24,885 nt of DNA from Cardiobacterium sp963553325. GTDB taxonomy: Bacteria; Pseudomonadota; Gammaproteobacteria; Cardiobacteriales; Cardiobacteriaceae. The notes under the pieces were generated by a model. That model was not told the origin of the DNA, searched no databases, and saw nothing but the letters and a program-made list of their open reading frames with translations. Positions 1-10,474 of the stretch are shown here, piece after piece (position 1 is the stretch's first letter; each line of letters begins with the position of its first letter). The stretch is taken from NCBI GenBank assembly GCA_963553325.1, contig CAUVOF010000022.1, forward strand, positions 1 to 24,885. The letters are read 5' to 3'. The position numbers and the translations under genes were made by a program.

Positions 1-191
1 GCAAACTGCTCGGCTACGTCAGCGACGTCTTCCCCGACGAACCGCCGCCCGCCGATGAGCCGCTGCTTGCCTTGCGCGAACACCCGCGCGTCATCTTCAC
101 CCCGCACAACGCCTGGGCGAGCCTCGGTGCGCAGCGAGAGCTATGGCGCATCCTGAGCGCGCAAGTAGCCGCTTTTATCCGCGATAACTAA
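1..191 (+). CDS. D-2-hydroxyacid dehydrogenase, C-terminal fragment (cut by window edge)
   Basis: The frame opens at the window edge (first full codon at base 3) and ends at TAA 189-191, giving about 62 residues. It contains LGYVSDVF, then FTPHNAWASLGAQRELW, where the His of TPHxAW is the position of the catalytic histidine in D-isomer-specific 2-hydroxyacid dehydrogenases (hydroxypyruvate/glycerate dehydrogenase type). The Glu/Asp-Pro-Pro stretch before it matches the usual 'LDVxxxEPP' block. Family members use NAD(P)H to reduce 2-keto acids in the cytoplasm; the substrate cannot be told from this tail. The N-terminal part lies outside the window. Confidence 0.85.
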   Translation, partial: KLLGYVSDVFPDEPPPADEPLLALREHPRVIFTPHNAWASLGAQRELWRILSAQVAAFIRDN

Positions 192-201
192 TGCGTGCTA
201 T

Positions 202-253
202 GACAGGCTTTCCCACAAAGATGAAACTTTTATGAAAAAACGGAAAGCCTGTC
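202..253. repeat. 12-bp perfect inverted repeat upstream of the muiA-like gene
   Basis: GACAGGCTTTCC (202-213) is matched by its exact reverse complement GGAAAGCCTGTC (242-253), with a 28-nt AT-rich spacer. It fills most of the gap between the dehydrogenase stop and the Shine-Dalgarno of the next gene. No T-run follows the right arm, so it is not a typical intrinsic terminator. It could be an operator or a weak terminator for the upstream gene. The repeat is seen directly; any function is a guess. Confidence 0.5.
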
Positions 254-292
254 TGTTATCATAAGCGCCTCATATCAAAGGAGAGAAGAATC

Positions 293-1852
293 ATGCGCCG
301 ATGGTTGGCCGCCCTGCTGACTGTTTTTGCGATTGGTGCTGTTTATGCCGAGGATTATTACCTTGACGCGCCAGTCGTTACCGCCAAACTGTATAACCGC
401 GAGGCCGAGTTGGTGCGCGAGGCGAAAGTCACCGTGCAGAAACCCGGCGCGCACCGCATCATCGTCTCGCCGCTTTTGAGCGACAACATTGCCAATGTCT
501 CGCTGGACATTGACGGCGCGCGCCTGACCGGTCAGGGCATGCGGCCATTGCCGGCGCAGGACGCGACCGAGCCGCTGGTGCATCAGACCGACGAAGCCGA
601 GCAGGCGCTGACCATCACCCGGCAAAGCATCGAAGACAACCGCGACATGAGCCGCGCCCTCATCCAGCGCCTGCAAGGCCACGGCAGCAGCGTCAGCGAA
701 GTGCAGCGCCAGCTCGATACCCTCGCCCGCCTGCGCGAAGACCTGCTGAAAACCGAGCGCGAGCAGCAGGACGAACTGCGCCAGTTGCAAGAACAACTCG
801 CCTGGCAAAACAAAGGGCGCAACAGCCGCCAGTACGCGGGCGTTTTCGACATCTACAGCGACCGCCTCGGCGAAGTTACCCTCACCCTGCGCGAGCGTAC
901 CGACAAAGCCTACTGGCAGCCCTACAGCGAATTTAGTCTGAATACGGAAAGCGGCGAACTCGACATCCGCGCCTACGCACAAGTCGTGCAGCAAAGCGGA
1001 CTGGATTGGGATGACGTAGAACTCTCGCTATCCTTCGCGCCACCCGATTACCAGGACACGCCGATACTGCAAAGCACCAATGTCGCCGTCGCCGACCGCA
1101 CCGTTGCCGCCATTTTTGGCGAAAACGCGCCCTTTGGCATTGGCGCCGCTGCCGCCAAAAGCGGCCCGACCGTTGTTGCTGCCGGGAAAAGCGAGGCGAC
1201 CGCCAGCGAGAACGACGTTGCCATTTCCGGCGTGGATTTCGACGTCAAAATCCCCGGCCGCCACAACCTCGCCACCTCACGCGACCGCTACCAGCTCACC
1301 TACTGGCAAAACCGCAGCCACACCAAACTCTACAGCGCCGCCTACGCCTGGGTGGAAAGCAAGGCGCTGCTCGTTGCCGAGTGGCAGCAGCCGGACGGTT
1401 ACGGCTTCTACCCCGGCCATACCAATTTCTTCCGCGACGGCAACCGCATTGGCCAACTGCGCCTCGACCGCACCATGCGCGAAGGCAGCCGACAAATCAT
1501 GAGCTTCGGCGAAGACCCATACACCGAAGTGCAGTACAGCGCGCCGCCGGGCTACAACATGAGCAGCGGCCTCGTCCTCAAAGACCGCATGGAAAAACGG
1601 CAGACCATCAACCTGCGCAACAGCGGCAAGATTGCGCGCGATGTCCGCCTCTATGCGCGTCTGCCGATTGCCACACAAAGCGATGTCAGCGTTGAGGCAA
1701 AATTTGACCCCAAACCCGACCAGGAAAACGTCGAAAACGTGCGTGGCATTGTTCTTTGGGAGAAAAACCTGGCAGCGGGCGACGCCTGGCGCATTGAAAA
1801 CAGCTACGACGTGCGCTATCCGGAGGGTAAGCGGCTGGTAGGAATTGATTAA
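293..1852 (+). CDS. Mucoidy-inhibitor MuiA-family protein (DUF4140/DUF4139), exported
   Basis: This 519-residue protein begins with a signal peptide (Arg-Arg, then a hydrophobic run, cleavage near Ala19 in VYA-E). The N-terminal part (about 25-95) has the 'VTAKLYNREAELVREAKV' look of DUF4140. Residues about 95-172 form a Glu/Gln/Arg-rich coiled coil, and the rest (about 190-515) is the beta-rich DUF4139 region with a YSAAYAWVESK-like strand. That order is standard for the MuiA family, whose molecular role is poorly known. The ATG at 293 is supported by AAGGAGAG at 279-286. The protein is probably periplasmic. The gene stands alone: the previous gene ends about 100 nt upstream and a strong terminator follows at 1871. 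Family assignment is confident; function is not. Confidence 0.85.
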   Translation: MRRWLAALLTVFAIGAVYAEDYYLDAPVVTAKLYNREAELVREAKVTVQKPGAHRIIVSPLLSDNIANVSLDIDGARLTGQGMRPLPAQDATEPLVHQTDEAEQALTITRQSIEDNRDMSRALIQRLQGHGSSVSEVQRQLDTLARLREDLLKTEREQQDELRQLQEQLAWQNKGRNSRQYAGVFDIYSDRLGEVTLTLRERTDKAYWQPYSEFSLNTESGELDIRAYAQVVQQSGLDWDDVELSLSFAPPDYQDTPILQSTNVAVADRTVAAIFGENAPFGIGAAAAKSGPTVVAAGKSEATASENDVAISGVDFDVKIPGRHNLATSRDRYQLTYWQNRSHTKLYSAAYAWVESKALLVAEWQQPDGYGFYPGHTNFFRDGNRIGQLRLDRTMREGSRQIMSFGEDPYTEVQYSAPPGYNMSSGLVLKDRMEKRQTINLRNSGKIARDVRLYARLPIATQSDVSVEAKFDPKPDQENVENVRGIVLWEKNLAAGDAWRIENSYDVRYPEGKRLVGID

Positions 1853-1870
1853 CCCGCACATTGCTCAAGC

Positions 1871-1899
1871 AAAAGGCGCTCTTGATGGGCGCTTTTTTC
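1871..1899 (+). terminator. Intrinsic terminator after the muiA-like gene
   Basis: The stem AAAAG-GCGCTC pairs with GGGCGC-TTTTTT around the loop TTGAT (one G-U step), about 18 nt after the TAA at 1850-1852. The T-run is on the plus strand. Confidence 0.8.
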
Positions 1900-1972
1900 T
1901 TGCTTGCGTTGCGGGCTTCACCTGGCAGCAGCGGTTGCATGAAGGGCGCGCCGCCGCCATCCATGCGGGCGC

Positions 1973-1978
1973 TATAAT
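1973..1978 (+). promoter_or_regulatory. Likely -10 box of the SDR / msrC pair
   Basis: A perfect TATAAT lies 30 nt before the SDR start codon. No good -35 hexamer is found 16-18 nt upstream, where the sequence is GC-rich, so this is a half-supported promoter. The leader would be about 24 nt and carry GGAG at 1997-2000. Confidence 0.45.
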
Positions 1979-2008
1979 GCAGACATCCTTTCAACCGGAG
2001 CAATCATC

Positions 2009-2812
2009 ATGACAAGACTTGCTGGAAAAACCGCCCTCGTCACCGGTGCTGCCCGTGGTATCGGTGAGGCCATCGCCCGCGCTTTCGCTGCCGAAGGCGC
2101 GTTTGTCTATTTGAGCGACATCAACCACAGCGACGGCGAGCGCGTCGCCGCGGAAATCGGCGCGAACGCCCGCTATCTGCCGCTGGACGTGCGCGAAGAG
2201 CGTGATTGGGAAGCGGCGTTGCAAACCGTCGCTGCCGACGGACGCACGCTCGACATCCTCGTCAATAACGCCGGCATCACCGGCATTGAGACCAGCCGCG
2301 AACACGACCCCGAACACGCCTCGCTTGCCAACTGGCACGCAGTGCTGCACACCAATCTCGACGGCACCTTCCTCGGTTGCCGCTACGCCATCCGTGCGAT
2401 GCGTCCGCAGGGGACGGGTTCCATCATCAACATTTCCTCGCGCTCTGGCTTGGTCGGCATCCCGACCGCCGCCGCCTATGCCGCAAGCAAAGCAGCCATT
2501 CGCAACCACACCAAGAGCGTCGCCCTCTACTGCGCGCAGCAGGGGCTGGCGATTCGCTGCAATTCCATCCACCCGGCAGCGATTGATACACCAATGTGGT
2601 GGCCAATGCTCGGCGGTACGGAAGCGCAGCGGCCGGAGCGCCTTGCCGAAATGGCGCGCGCCATTCCCGTGCGTCGCCTCGGCCGCGTCGAAGAAGTCGC
2701 CGCGCTGGCGCTGCTGCTCGCCTCGGACGAAGCAACCTACGTAACCGGTAGCGAGTACAACATCGACGGCGGCCTACTCGCCGGTAGCGCCGCCAGCCCC
2801 AAATCGGAATGA
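2009..2812 (+). CDS. Short-chain dehydrogenase/reductase (classical SDR)
   Basis: This is a 267-residue classical SDR with a complete set of motifs: TGAARGIG at 12-19 (Rossmann glycine motif), Asp37 after the second strand (which suggests NAD rather than NADP), NNAG at 86-89, catalytic Ser at 143/144, and Tyr157-x3-Lys161 (YAASK). The C-terminal SGSEYNIDGG-type end, here TGSEYNIDGG, is typical of the FabG/3-alpha-hydroxysteroid-like group. It is an NAD(P)-dependent cytoplasmic oxidoreductase; the substrate is not predictable from sequence. The ATG at 2009 has GGAG at 1997-2000. Its stop overlaps the start of msrC in ATGA, which implies translational coupling. Confidence 0.9.
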   Translation: MTRLAGKTALVTGAARGIGEAIARAFAAEGAFVYLSDINHSDGERVAAEIGANARYLPLDVREERDWEAALQTVAADGRTLDILVNNAGITGIETSREHDPEHASLANWHAVLHTNLDGTFLGCRYAIRAMRPQGTGSIINISSRSGLVGIPTAAAYAASKAAIRNHTKSVALYCAQQGLAIRCNSIHPAAIDTPMWWPMLGGTEAQRPERLAEMARAIPVRRLGRVEEVAALALLLASDEATYVTGSEYNIDGGLLAGSAASPKSE

Positions 2813-3297
2813 CCATGCACGAACTTCACCTCAGCGCCGCCGACAAGGCGGCGCGCTACGCCCAACTACTACCACAACTGCGCGCCATCATCGCAGACGA
2901 AAGCGACATCGTCGCCAACCTCGCCAACACCGCCGCCGTGCTGAAAGAAGCGTTTGGCTGGCTGTGGGTTGGTTTCTACCGCGTCGCTGGCGACGAGCTG
3001 GTATTAAGCGCCTTCCAGGGGCCGCTTGCCTGTACCCGCATCGCACGCGGTCGCGGCGTCTGCGGTCAGGCGTGGGCGCAGCAGCGCACGCTTATCGTGC
3101 CGGACGTCAATGCCCACCCCGACCACATCGCCTGTTCCTCGCGCTCACAAGCGGAAATCGTCGTGCCGCTATACGACGCGAGCGGCGTAGTGTGGGCGGT
3201 ACTCGACGCGGACGCGGAAACCCTCGCCGCCTTTGACGACGCCGACGCGCAGGGGCTGGAAGCCATCACCGCGCTGTTGGCGGAAAAACACGGATAG
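2809..3297 (+). CDS. msrC: Free methionine-(R)-sulfoxide reductase (GAF-domain fRMsr)
   Basis: This 162-residue single GAF-domain protein has FQGPLACTRIARGRGVCG followed by HIACSSRSQAEIVVPL. The three cysteines of the fRMsr family are at 75, 85 and 109; their spacing (10 and 24) equals that of the E. coli enzyme as I recall it (84, 94, 118). The enzyme reduces free L-methionine-(R)-sulfoxide in the cytoplasm, with electrons probably from thioredoxin. The ATG at 2809 overlaps the SDR stop (ATGA). A second ATG at 2815 is an equally plausible start and would shorten it by two residues. The pairing with the SDR is an operon by overlap; a shared pathway is not evident. Confidence 0.92.
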   Translation: MTMHELHLSAADKAARYAQLLPQLRAIIADESDIVANLANTAAVLKEAFGWLWVGFYRVAGDELVLSAFQGPLACTRIARGRGVCGQAWAQQRTLIVPDVNAHPDHIACSSRSQAEIVVPLYDASGVVWAVLDADAETLAAFDDADAQGLEAITALLAEKHG

Positions 3298-3325
3298 CAC
3301 ACCCCCACCCGCAAAAGGACTCGCC

Positions 3326-5278
3326 ATGAGCATCGCCACCCTCTTTTTCCTGCTTGGCCTCGCACCACACGGCAATTTTCCGTTCACGCCACCACCTGCC
3401 CGCCAAACACCGCCTGCCGTCCAGACAACACAAGCCACAAACGACAGCATCGCCCAACTGGAAAAAGCGGCGATGCGAGGTGACGCCCGCGCGCAAAGCC
3501 AACTCGCCGAGCGCTACGCCTGCGGCGACGGCGTACCGCGCGACGAAGAAGCGGCGCTGAAATGGTGGCAGTCTGCCGCCGACCTTGGCGACCAAGAGGC
3601 GGCGCAAGCACTCGCCCGCTACCAGCGCGACAGCGCCCCCAGCGAGCAGCACCTTCCTGCCAACGTCCTGCCCAACCCGAAATTTACCCAGGCCTTGCGC
3701 GACCTCACCGCTGCGGCTATCGCCTTGCAACAGCAAGCAGAAGCAGGCGACGCGCATGCGCAATACGCGCTTGCCGAGCGTTATCGCAAGGACGAAGCTG
3801 TCGGAGCAAATGGAAAACACGCGGACTACTGGCTGCGTCGCGCCGCCGCGCAAGGCGAGGCGAACGCCACATACCAACTAGGGCGGCAGTATTACGACAG
3901 CGGCGATTACGCCGCCGCCCGCCATTGGCTGCAACAAGCGGCTTTCGCCGATACCGTCGGCGCGAACTACCTGCTGCTTTCCCTAAAAGCGCGGCAATGC
4001 TTCAAAAACACCCGGCCTGCGCACGAAGCCATCTCGGCCTTGCAAAACCAAGCGAAGGCAGGCGACGCCGCCGCGCAATACCGCCTTACCCTGCGCTACC
4101 TCGCAGGCAAGGACAAAGACCACGAACAGGCGCGCTACTGGCTGCAACAGGCGGCAGAAAACGGCGACCGCGACGCGCAATACTGGTTGGGGCAGCACTA
4201 CTACCACGGTAGCGGCGGTTTCCCCAAAGACACAATGAGCGCGCACCGCTGGCTGGACAAAGTCGCGGCAGAAGGCGAACCCAACGCACAGAACCAAGTT
4301 GGCATGACCTACTTCCGTGGTGACGAATACGCCGCCGCCCGCTACTGGCTGCAACAATCCGCCAAACAAGGCAACACAGAAGCAGCGGACATCCTGCAAA
4401 CCATCAATGCCTTCATTCCGCACAACATTTCATCTACAGACGCGCTACTTATGGCAGCGGTCGCGGGCAATGCCAGTGCGCAATATGCAATAGCATGGCG
4501 CTATCGTATGGGCATTGGCATTGAGAAAGACCCGGAAAGGGCGGATTACTGGCTGCAGCGTGCTGCCGAACAGGGGCAGGAGGACGCGCAAATCGTTGTG
4601 GGCGGGCGTTACCTCGATGATTTACCGCAATGGCAAAAAAGCGATGCCATCATCTCGCCGTTGCTGGAGATAATCGGCACAGAAGGCGATGCCGTCATGC
4701 AATACAAAGCGGGCATGGCGTACCTCGAACGCGGCGACAACGTGGATGCCCGCCGCTGGCTGCATCGCGCCGCCGCGCAAGGCGAGGCCGTCGCCGCAAG
4801 CGCGCTACGACAGCTTGACGCGCAACAGCGCGAAGTCGCCGAACAGCAACGCCGCGCGGAAATGGGCGATTCCTATGCACAATTTGAACTTTCCGAGCGC
4901 TATCGTTGGGGAAAAAGCGTCGCCCAAAATCAGGAAACCGCCAATTACTGGTTACAGCGGGCGGCAGAAGGCGACGTTGTCGTCGCCAAATATCGTTTAG
5001 GGATCTACTACTACGAGGGCGCCATGGGCTTTCGCAAAGACAAAGCCATTGCGCGCACCTGGCTGGACAAAGCGGCGGCGCAAAGCCCTGGAACGATGCA
5101 GTTTCAGGTTGGTATCTTTTACTTTACGCACAACGAGTACGACAACGCACGGCGCTGGCTGCAAAAAGTTGCGGACAGTAATGATGCTGCAGCCAATATC
5201 GCTGCCAGCTCGCTGGACGTGATAGACGCCATCCAAGGCGTTACTACCACGCCTCAAAAAAAGCAGAAGACACCGTAA
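3326..5278 (+). CDS. Large Sel1-like repeat (SLR/TPR-like) protein
   Basis: This 650-residue protein consists almost wholly of Sel1-like helical repeats. I count roughly fifteen units of the form GDAxAQYxLxxRYxxG...A..WLQxAA, for example around GDARAQSQLAERY, GDAHAQYALAERY and GDSYAQFELSERY. SLR proteins are scaffolds for protein-protein contacts, often at the envelope. The start at 3326 follows AAAAGGA (3313-3319) and gives MSIATLFFLLGL, a possible short signal peptide, although it lacks a basic n-region. An upstream in-frame ATG at 3233 lies within msrC and was rejected. The stop is followed at once by a terminator shared with aroC. No catalytic domain is visible; partners are unknown. Confidence 0.88.
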   Translation: MSIATLFFLLGLAPHGNFPFTPPPARQTPPAVQTTQATNDSIAQLEKAAMRGDARAQSQLAERYACGDGVPRDEEAALKWWQSAADLGDQEAAQALARYQRDSAPSEQHLPANVLPNPKFTQALRDLTAAAIALQQQAEAGDAHAQYALAERYRKDEAVGANGKHADYWLRRAAAQGEANATYQLGRQYYDSGDYAAARHWLQQAAFADTVGANYLLLSLKARQCFKNTRPAHEAISALQNQAKAGDAAAQYRLTLRYLAGKDKDHEQARYWLQQAAENGDRDAQYWLGQHYYHGSGGFPKDTMSAHRWLDKVAAEGEPNAQNQVGMTYFRGDEYAAARYWLQQSAKQGNTEAADILQTINAFIPHNISSTDALLMAAVAGNASAQYAIAWRYRMGIGIEKDPERADYWLQRAAEQGQEDAQIVVGGRYLDDLPQWQKSDAIISPLLEIIGTEGDAVMQYKAGMAYLERGDNVDARRWLHRAAAQGEAVAASALRQLDAQQREVAEQQRRAEMGDSYAQFELSERYRWGKSVAQNQETANYWLQRAAEGDVVVAKYRLGIYYYEGAMGFRKDKAIARTWLDKAAAQSPGTMQFQVGIFYFTHNEYDNARRWLQKVADSNDAAANIAASSLDVIDAIQGVTTTPQKKQKTP

Positions 5279-5286
5279 GGCACAGC

Positions 5287-5313
5287 AAAAACGCCGCATC
5301 CAGCGGCGTTTTT
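5287..5313. terminator. Bidirectional terminator between the convergent Sel1 gene and aroC
   Basis: AAAAACGCCGC and GCGGCGTTTTT form a perfect 11-bp stem around the 5-nt loop ATCCA. There is an A-run on the left and a T-run on the right, so it can stop transcription from both strands. It sits 8 nt after the Sel1 stop and 22 nt beyond the aroC stop. Confidence 0.88.
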
Positions 5314-5335
5314 ATGCGGAATATCGCCCACGCTT

Positions 5336-6400
5336 TCAGCGCCCATTCTGCCCGCGTTGGCGCAGGTAATGGTCGGCGAGGGTCAGCGCCAGCATCGCCT
5401 CAACAATCGGGCAGGCACGCAGGGCGACGCAGGGGTCGTGCCGCCCTTTGGTAACCACTTCCACGTCCGCGCCGTGTATATCGGTGCTGTGGCCGGGGAT
5501 GAGAATGCTGCTGGTCGGCTTGAAAGCGGCGCGGGCGAGGATGCTCTGCCCGCTGCTGATGCCGCCGAGGATGCCGCCGGCGTGGTTGCTGTGATAGCCG
5601 TCCGCCGCGCTGCGCTCGTCGCGGTTTTCGCTGCCGCGTTTTTCGATAACGGCGAAACCGTCGCCAATTTCCACGCCCTTGACCGCATTAATGCTCATCA
5701 GGGCTTTGGCAATATCGGCGTCCAAGCGGTCAAAAACCGGTTCACCGAGGCCGGCGGGGACGTTTTCGGCGATGACGGTGATTTCCGCGCCGATGCTGTC
5801 GCCCGCGCGGCGGATGTCGGCAAGGTAGCGGTCAAGCAGCGCGGTTTGCTGGTCGTTCGGGCAGTTGAACGGGTTTTCGCTGACGTATTGCCAATCGACA
5901 AATTCGAGGCGGTGCTCGCCGATTTGCGAGACGTAGCTGCGGATGCGGGTGCCAGCGAGATGGGCGAGGATTTGCTTGGCAATCGCGCCGCCGGCGACGC
6001 GGATGGCAGTTTCGCGGGCAGATGAGCGCCCGCCGCCGCGGTAGTCGCGGATGCCGTATTTGGCGTGGTAGGTGTAGTCGGCGTGGCCGGGGCGGTATTG
6101 GTCTTTGATGGCGCCGTAGTCGCGGCTACGCTGGTCTTCGTTATAAATGAGCAACCCTATCGGCGTGCCGGTGGTCTTGCCTTCAAAAATGCCGGAGAGG
6201 AGTTGCAGGCGGTCGGCTTCTTGGCGCGGGGTAACGTGGCGCGAGGTGCCGGGCTTGCGCCGGTCGAGTTCCGCCTGAAGCGCCGCTTCGTCGAGGGGAA
6301 TGTCGGCAGGCGCGCCGTCAAGCACGCCGCCGATGGCAGTACCGTGGCTTTCGCCGAAGGTAGTGAGGATGAGGTTTTGTCCGATGCTGTTGCCGCTCAT
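5336..6400 (-). CDS. aroC: Chorismate synthase
   Basis: At 354 residues, this is close to the usual ~360. AroC converts 5-enolpyruvylshikimate-3-phosphate to chorismate, the last step of the shikimate pathway, using reduced FMN. Signature blocks are present: LTTFGESHG at 12-20 with conserved His19, RPGHADYTYHAKYG starting at 103, YRGGGRSSARET at 120-131, and the C-terminal GRHDPCVALRACPIVEAM block. The ATG at 6398-6400 begins MSGNSIGQN, the normal N-terminus, with a weak GGAA upstream. It appears to be monocistronic: a terminator for gcvP lies just upstream and another terminator follows it. Confidence 0.97.
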   Translation of the reverse strand: MSGNSIGQNLILTTFGESHGTAIGGVLDGAPADIPLDEAALQAELDRRKPGTSRHVTPRQEADRLQLLSGIFEGKTTGTPIGLLIYNEDQRSRDYGAIKDQYRPGHADYTYHAKYGIRDYRGGGRSSARETAIRVAGGAIAKQILAHLAGTRIRSYVSQIGEHRLEFVDWQYVSENPFNCPNDQQTALLDRYLADIRRAGDSIGAEITVIAENVPAGLGEPVFDRLDADIAKALMSINAVKGVEIGDGFAVIEKRGSENRDERSAADGYHSNHAGGILGGISSGQSILARAAFKPTSSILIPGHSTDIHGADVEVVTKGRHDPCVALRACPIVEAMLALTLADHYLRQRGQNGR

Positions 6401-6423
6401 GTTGGGATTCCGGGTTGGTAACT

Positions 6424-6454
6424 ATAAAACGCGCCACGTTTTGCGTGGCGCGTT
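6424..6454 (-). terminator. Intrinsic terminator after gcvP
   Basis: On the minus strand, AACGCGCCACG pairs with CGTGGCGCGTT (11 bp) around a 5-nt loop and is followed by TTAT. It lies about 70 nt after the gcvP stop and just upstream of aroC, so it separates the two genes. Confidence 0.75.
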
Positions 6455-6465
6455 GTTTGTCGTAG

Positions 6466-6506
6466 CCGTTTACATACAGGGTAGCGGGGATCGTGTATGT
6501 AAACGG
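6466..6506 (-). repeat. Dispersed 3' palindrome, copy 1 (after gcvP)
   Basis: Perfect 13-bp arms CCGTTTACATACA / TGTATGTAAACGG enclose a 15-nt loop. It starts 16 nt past the gcvP stop. In the direction of gcvP the loop reads ...CCCCGCTACCC, the same as the copy behind dnaN at 23979. No T-run directly follows; the real terminator is a separate hairpin further on. Related copies are at 12517 and 23979. Confidence 0.8.
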
Positions 6507-6522
6507 TTTGGCTGTGCCGCTC

Positions 6523-9378
<2,856 letters not shown>

Positions 9379-9401
9379 GACAAAATCCTCAAGAAAAAAA
9401 G

Positions 9402-9428
9402 AGAAAAAAGCGCCACTCGCGCGGCGCT
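9402..9428 (-). terminator. Terminator-like hairpin between gcvH and gcvP
   Basis: On the minus strand AGCGCC and GGCGCT form a 6-bp stem with an 8-nt loop, followed by six T residues. It begins 14 nt after the gcvH stop and ends before the gcvP Shine-Dalgarno. The stem is short, so partial read-through is likely; it could set a gcvH:gcvP expression ratio. Confidence 0.6.
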
Positions 9429-9441
9429 ACAAAAAGAAAAA

Positions 9442-9807
9442 TTACTTCTGGGCGAAATCGCGATATGCAGCCTCGTCCATCAAACCATCCAATTCAGCCA
9501 AATTGGCAAGCTGAATCTTATAAACCCAGCCCTCGCCTTCCGGCGCGGAATTCATCAAACTCGGCTCATCAACCAAAGCCTGATTCACTTCAATGACCTC
9601 GCCAGATACCGGGCTTTTTACTTCGCCGGCAGCTTTAACCGATTCAATTACCGCAGCTTCATCGCCTACAGCGAGTTGGCGACCCACTTCCGGCAATTCA
9701 ACGAAAACAATATCGCCCAACGCATCTTGGGCAAAATCACTAATGCCGACCGTGCCGACCGAACCTTCGACGCGCACCCATTCATGATCATCAGAGAACT
9801 TCAACAT
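9442..9807 (-). CDS. gcvH: Glycine cleavage system H protein
   Basis: This 121-residue lipoyl carrier protein shuttles the methylamine intermediate between the P, T and L proteins. The lipoyl-attachment lysine is Lys58 in ESVKAAGE, and the family N-terminus FSDDHEWVRVEG is present. The start was placed at the ATG complement of 9805-9807 because GAGGTG lies about 6 nt upstream and residue 1 matches the family. The longer open frame running to 10359 is an antisense artefact over adk. gcvH is the first gene of the minus-strand gcv pair and is divergent from adk, with a promoter at 9851-9878. Confidence 0.96.
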   Translation of the reverse strand: MLKFSDDHEWVRVEGSVGTVGISDFAQDALGDIVFVELPEVGRQLAVGDEAAVIESVKAAGEVKSPVSGEVIEVNQALVDEPSLMNSAPEGEGWVYKIQLANLAELDGLMDEAAYRDFAQK

Positions 9808-9850
9808 AAAACACCTCATAAAAATAAACATATGTGCAAAATGCCACTGC

Positions 9851-9878
9851 ATTCTAACACAAGAAAAAGACCCGACAA
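9851..9878 (-). promoter_or_regulatory. Predicted sigma-70 promoter for gcvH
   Basis: On the minus strand: -35 TTGTCG (complement of 9873-9878), a 16-nt spacer, and an extended -10 TGTTAGAAT with hexamer TAGAAT (complement of 9851-9856). The leader to the gcvH ATG is about 40 nt, too short for a glycine riboswitch. Confidence 0.5.
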
Positions 9879-9925
9879 TGTGGTAACCTTCGCCCCCGCT
9901 AACCCCCCTCACACAAGGAAAAAAC

Positions 9926-10462
9926 ATGAACATCATCCTGCTCGGCGCACCCGGTTCAGGCAAAGGCACACAGTCAGCATTTCTCATCGAAAAACACGGG
10001 CTTACCCACCTCTCTACCGGCGATATGCTGCGCGCCGAAATCGCCGCCGACAGCGACCTCGGTCGCCAGGCAAAAAGCATCATGGAAAGCGGCGCGCTCG
10101 TTTCCGACGACATCGTCATTGCGATGATTGCCGCACGCCTTTCCGAAAACGGCGCACTTTTCGACGGCTTCCCGCGCACCATCGCCCAGGCAGAAGCGCT
10201 AGATAAACTTCTTGCCAGCAGAAACAGCCAAATCGACCACGTGATTGAGCTGCAAGTCGATAACGAAGAAATCGTCAAAAGAATGCTCGCCCGTGGCAGA
10301 AGCGATGACAACGAAGAAACCATCCGCAACCGCTTGGCGGTCTTTGAAGCGCAAACCAAACCGCTGATTGCCTATTATGCAGCGCAAGGCAAATTGCGCA
10401 GTATTGACGGCAGCGGCGAATTGGACGCCATTCGCGCGCGCATAGAAGCCGCATTGGCATAA
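9926..10462 (+). CDS. adk: Adenylate kinase, short (LID-less) form
   Basis: Converts ATP + AMP to 2 ADP in the cytoplasm. The P-loop GAPGSGKGT is at 7-15, TGDMLR at 31-36, and the AMP-binding DGFPRT at 80-85. The protein has 178 residues instead of ~214: where long bacterial enzymes carry the ~30-residue LID insertion, this one goes directly through RGRSDDNEETIRNRL (123-137). The ATG at 9926 follows AAGGA (9915-9919). It is divergent from gcvH and followed 12 nt later by a DUF5713 gene, probably co-transcribed. Short-form Adk is a known variant; the family call is secure. Confidence 0.96.
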   Translation: MNIILLGAPGSGKGTQSAFLIEKHGLTHLSTGDMLRAEIAADSDLGRQAKSIMESGALVSDDIVIAMIAARLSENGALFDGFPRTIAQAEALDKLLASRNSQIDHVIELQVDNEEIVKRMLARGRSDDNEETIRNRLAVFEAQTKPLIAYYAAQGKLRSIDGSGELDAIRARIEAALA

Positions 10463-10474
10463 AGCGAGAATGCC

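Noticed and set aside
3233..3325. Upstream start for the large Sel1 protein
   Set aside because: This segment lies inside msrC, gives a non-signal N-terminus, and the start at 3326 has a proper ribosome-binding site.
9808..9925. Glycine riboswitch upstream of gcvH
   Set aside because: The leader is only about 40 nt from the predicted promoter and shows no tandem aptamer-like structure.
9808..10359. N-terminal extension of gcvH to 305 residues
   Set aside because: The extension is antisense to adk; the ATG at 9805-9807 has a good ribosome-binding site and the normal GcvH N-terminus.
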